The translations under genes and the position numbers were made by a program. Of a stretch of 64,000 bases of DNA, positions 40,811-64,000 are shown piece after piece. The stretch is from Engraulis encrasicolus (lineage: Eukaryota > Chordata > Actinopteri > Clupeiformes > Engraulidae). The notes under the pieces are model-generated. The model was given only the letters and a program-made list of their open reading frames with translations. It had not been told where the DNA came from and searched no databases. The DNA is taken from positions 34,674,088 through 34,738,087 of the forward strand of contig NC_085872.1 of the NCBI RefSeq assembly GCF_034702125.1, given 5' to 3'. The first letter of the stretch is position 1. Every line of letters starts with the position of its first letter.

Positions 40811-41133
40811 ACTCATGGTTCTCGTTGGGTCTACTTCGTCATGAAAAGGTTGGTCATGGAAAGCTACAGTGGTCGTACTTTCCTCAAATCATCCACTAGA
40901 GGTCTCTGTTAGCAAATGACAGAAATGCAAGGCACAGGGTACCGTCCCTTTCCATTATCTCAACTCCTGTCCTCGACCTCAGCTTCTGACCTCACACTTC
41001 GCTGTCTTCTGACGTCACTCATCGCAAGGCCACAGCACAAAGGACGGGAGTTGGGATGATGGAAAGAAACCACAGTGTTGGTAGAAGGTAAAATATTCAG
41101 ATCTTCCTCAATGGGCAGGGCCTTGGTCTAAAG

Positions 41134-41495
41134 CAGGGTTTCCCAAACTGGGGTGCGTGCACCCCTGGGGGTGCGCGGCCTGCCCCAAGGGGGTGTGCGA
41201 GCTGAATAGAGCAATGGCTGAGATGTGTGTTTTTTACACAGCATTAAGTAAGTTTTTAATTGTTTGATGAATTGTATGCTGGAAGGGTCCATCTGAAGTG
41301 TAATTTATAACTCCTAGAGTTGTCATGCAAGAAGTTCCATTGCAATGAAGGCAGAAAAAGCATTAGGTCTATTGGAAATGAGGATTCCCAAAATGACTGC
41401 ATAATGTGCGCGTGTGCAACATTCGCGTAGGGGGTGCGCGAACCACATTGAAATGCACCAGGGGGTGCGGAAGGAAAAAAGTTTGGGAACCCCTG
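41134..41495. mobile_element. hAT-type MITE with 8-bp target duplication
   Basis: The element starts CAGGGTTTCCCAAACTGGGG and ends GTTTGGGAACCCCTG. It is flanked by an exact direct repeat GTCTAAAG at 41126-41133 and 41496-41503, the 8-bp duplication typical of hAT elements. Length 362 bp; no coding capacity. Confidence 0.85.
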
Positions 41496-41890
41496 GTCTA
41501 AAGTAACGGCAAGGTTGTGTAGCAGGCAGTTGTTCTCATTAGTTGTGTGCCATATGTACAACACTAGTTATTTATCATATGCAGAGAAGCTGACGTCGGG
41601 AACAAAGGGGTCAGTTGTCCCGGGCCCAGGGATCAGGGCGGCCCACAATTGCATCCTCGTTAAATTGTATGCATTGAGTTTGGGCCCCTTCGGTTGACTT
41701 TGTCCCAGGCCAAGTCAAAGCTGTCAGTGGTCCAGGTCATATGCAGGGCTGGTAACAGTTTTTGCCGGGCTCAGGACAAAATAATCTCCCTTCTCTATGC
41801 ATGTGCCCAGTTCTGCCTTTTGTTAGGCCTATGCAAAGATTGTAATGGGAAATAGAATAAAACATTATTTTCAGAAGTTCTTACTCTTTC

Positions 41891-41895
<5 letters not shown>

Positions 41896-41956
<61 letters not shown>

Positions 41957-41980
41957 CGTGTCTGTGTGTCTCTGTGTGTG

Positions 41981-42030
<50 letters not shown>
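41896..42030. repeat. (GT)n and (CT)n microsatellites
   Basis: A GT run (41896-41950) is followed by TG/TCTG-containing sequence and a CT run (41985-42030), about 250 bases upstream of the lipid transfer gene's start codon. Confidence 0.9.
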
Positions 42031-42032
<2 letters not shown>

Positions 42033-42276
42033 AACTAAAAGACAACATAGCCTAGATGAAAGCTAGGGTCAGGCTCATCACATGGACAACAGAACACCCT
42101 CTTCTGATTGGTTGCTTCGTGTCTGTGGAGAGGACCCACCATGGTCAGAGGTCCCAGACAGGATGTGGAGTTCCAGAGTTCCAGAGTTCCAGTGTTCCGC
42201 CAGGCTAGTGCTTGGCTGAGGTTTAGCTGGTAGGCTTCACTTCAATTTGCACGTATCTGTCACAGTGACACGAGAG

Positions 42277-63199
<20,923 letters not shown>

Positions 63200-63227
63200 G
63201 TGGGACTGCCCTTCTGGAAAATGTGCT

Positions 63228-63415
63228 TTTTTATTTTTTTCGGGCTTTTCAGCCTTTATTGGTTTTTGTGAGACAGGATAGTGGAGGAGAGACAGGAAGT
63301 GAGCTGGGAGAGAGAGATGGGGAAGGACCGGCAAAGGACCCGGACCGGGAATTGAACCCGGGTCGGCCAAGTGGTAAACGTGTGCCCTACCATATCAGCC
63401 ACGGTAGGGCCGAAA
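63228..63415 (-). mobile_element. tRNA-derived SINE
   Basis: On the - strand it has a tRNA-like head with box B GGGTTCAATTCCCGG and ends in the TTTTCAGCCTTTATTGG-type 3' region. It sits directly after exon 27 of the lipid transfer gene. Confidence 0.75.
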
Positions 63416-63428
63416 ATATGTTTTTTAT

Positions 63429-63807
63429 AGGGCTGGGTCATTAATGCATTAATTTTGATTAATTAATCACACGATTTGATTAATTAATTGACTCGATTAA
63501 AAAAATTAATCGCACTATAACATACTATACAGCTATAAAGTTCTGGATTAGACCAGTGGAGGGCAATATTATGTCTTATGGCAAACAGCCAGCTGAAATT
63601 GAGAAGAGTTCTCTCTTTTAAAAATGAACAATATTTTTAGATTAAGCTTATTTATTGTCATTATTCAAAATCCATGTGAAAAAATATAATTTTCACTGTT
63701 CTCACGTCAGATATTTACATGTGATTAAAATGCGATTTATTCGATTAATTAATTTCAAAGCCTATAGATTTATTCGATTAAAAATTTTAATCGAGTCCCA
63801 GCCCTAG
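63429..63807. mobile_element. MITE with AGGGCTGGG ends
   Basis: Starts AGGGCTGGGTCATTAATGC and ends GAGTCCCAGCCCTAG; AATTAATCG-rich body. Inverse counterpart of 27243-27594. Confidence 0.75.
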
Positions 63808-63917
63808 TGTTTTAGTAATATCATTATAATGTATGTTAATAGTATTAGCAGTTAGTAAAGAAGTAGAACACGAAAGCACGAGAATGACAAATGCAGCTAG
63901 TGTTCATACATTTTCGG

Positions 63918-64000
63918 GGGTGTGGTGGGTCAATGAGCAAAGATGCTAGACCATTTTGCTGCTGACCACCTGGGTTCAATTCCGATTGGAGGTCCTTTGT
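63918..64000 (+). mobile_element. tRNA-derived SINE head, cut by the window edge
   Basis: GGGTCAATGAGCAAAGATGC and box B GGGTTCAATTCCG resemble the SINE head at 57355-57540. The element continues past the window. Confidence 0.55.

Larger units (their letters stand above)
35331..42276. other. Repeat-rich spacer before the lipid transfer gene
   Basis: No complete gene is seen. The stretch holds the repeats listed separately plus two weak orphan exon-like segments at 36149-36220 and 39600-39679. The rest, including 36221-37255 and 39680-40550, shows nothing recognisable. Confidence 0.5.

Overview
The window is nuclear DNA from a ray-finned fish. The evidence is GT-AG introns, vertebrate gene families, and a dense load of teleost-type transposons (Tc1/mariner, hAT-like and other MITEs, tRNA-derived SINEs) and microsatellites. 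I could not name the species. No bacterial, organellar, rRNA or CRISPR features were seen.

Four protein-coding loci were assembled by hand by joining exons whose GT/AG sites and phases agree. (1) A REEP5/6-type ER-shaping protein, probably reep6 (2525-7504, +, 5 coding exons, 181 aa). (2) A procollagen galactosyltransferase of the COLGALT1 type (11869-25299, +, 12 exons, 604 aa) with signal peptide, GT25 domain and ER-retention tail. (3) A Krueppel-like factor of the KLF9/13/16 subgroup, best matched to klf16 (34473-31916, -, 2 coding exons, 251 aa), probably with a 3.9 kb 3'UTR. (4) The first 27 coding exons of an apolipoprotein-B-like large lipid transfer protein (42277-63199, +), which runs off the right edge. 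In human, REEP6 and KLF16 lie in 19p13.3 and COLGALT1 in 19p13.11, so the order fits a chromosome-19p-like fish segment. APOB itself is on human chromosome 2, so the lipid transfer gene looks like a separate paralogue.

Layout: 1-2380 upstream sequence with one MITE; 2381-9430 reep6, with a nearly intact Tc1/mariner element in its 3' end; 9431-11868 spacer with LINE remnants; 11869-25804 the galactosyltransferase; 25805-27995 a repeat cluster; 27996-34473 the KLF gene; 34474-42276 a repeat-rich spacer with two weak orphan exon-like segments; 42277-64000 the lipid transfer gene. The genes have no operon-like relation. Three products (REEP, galactosyltransferase, lipid transfer protein) act in the ER/secretory pathway, and the fourth is a nuclear regulator.

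The most unusual signal is recurrent local tandem duplication centred on splice sites in both long genes: degraded or exact copies of exon borders lie beside at least six exons, one of them an exact 39-bp duplication that creates two in-frame splice donors. A second signal is a pair of foldback insertions (217 and 218 bp) with 15-16 bp target duplications and a hammerhead-like core motif. A third is a reading-frame conflict in exon 16 of the lipid transfer gene.
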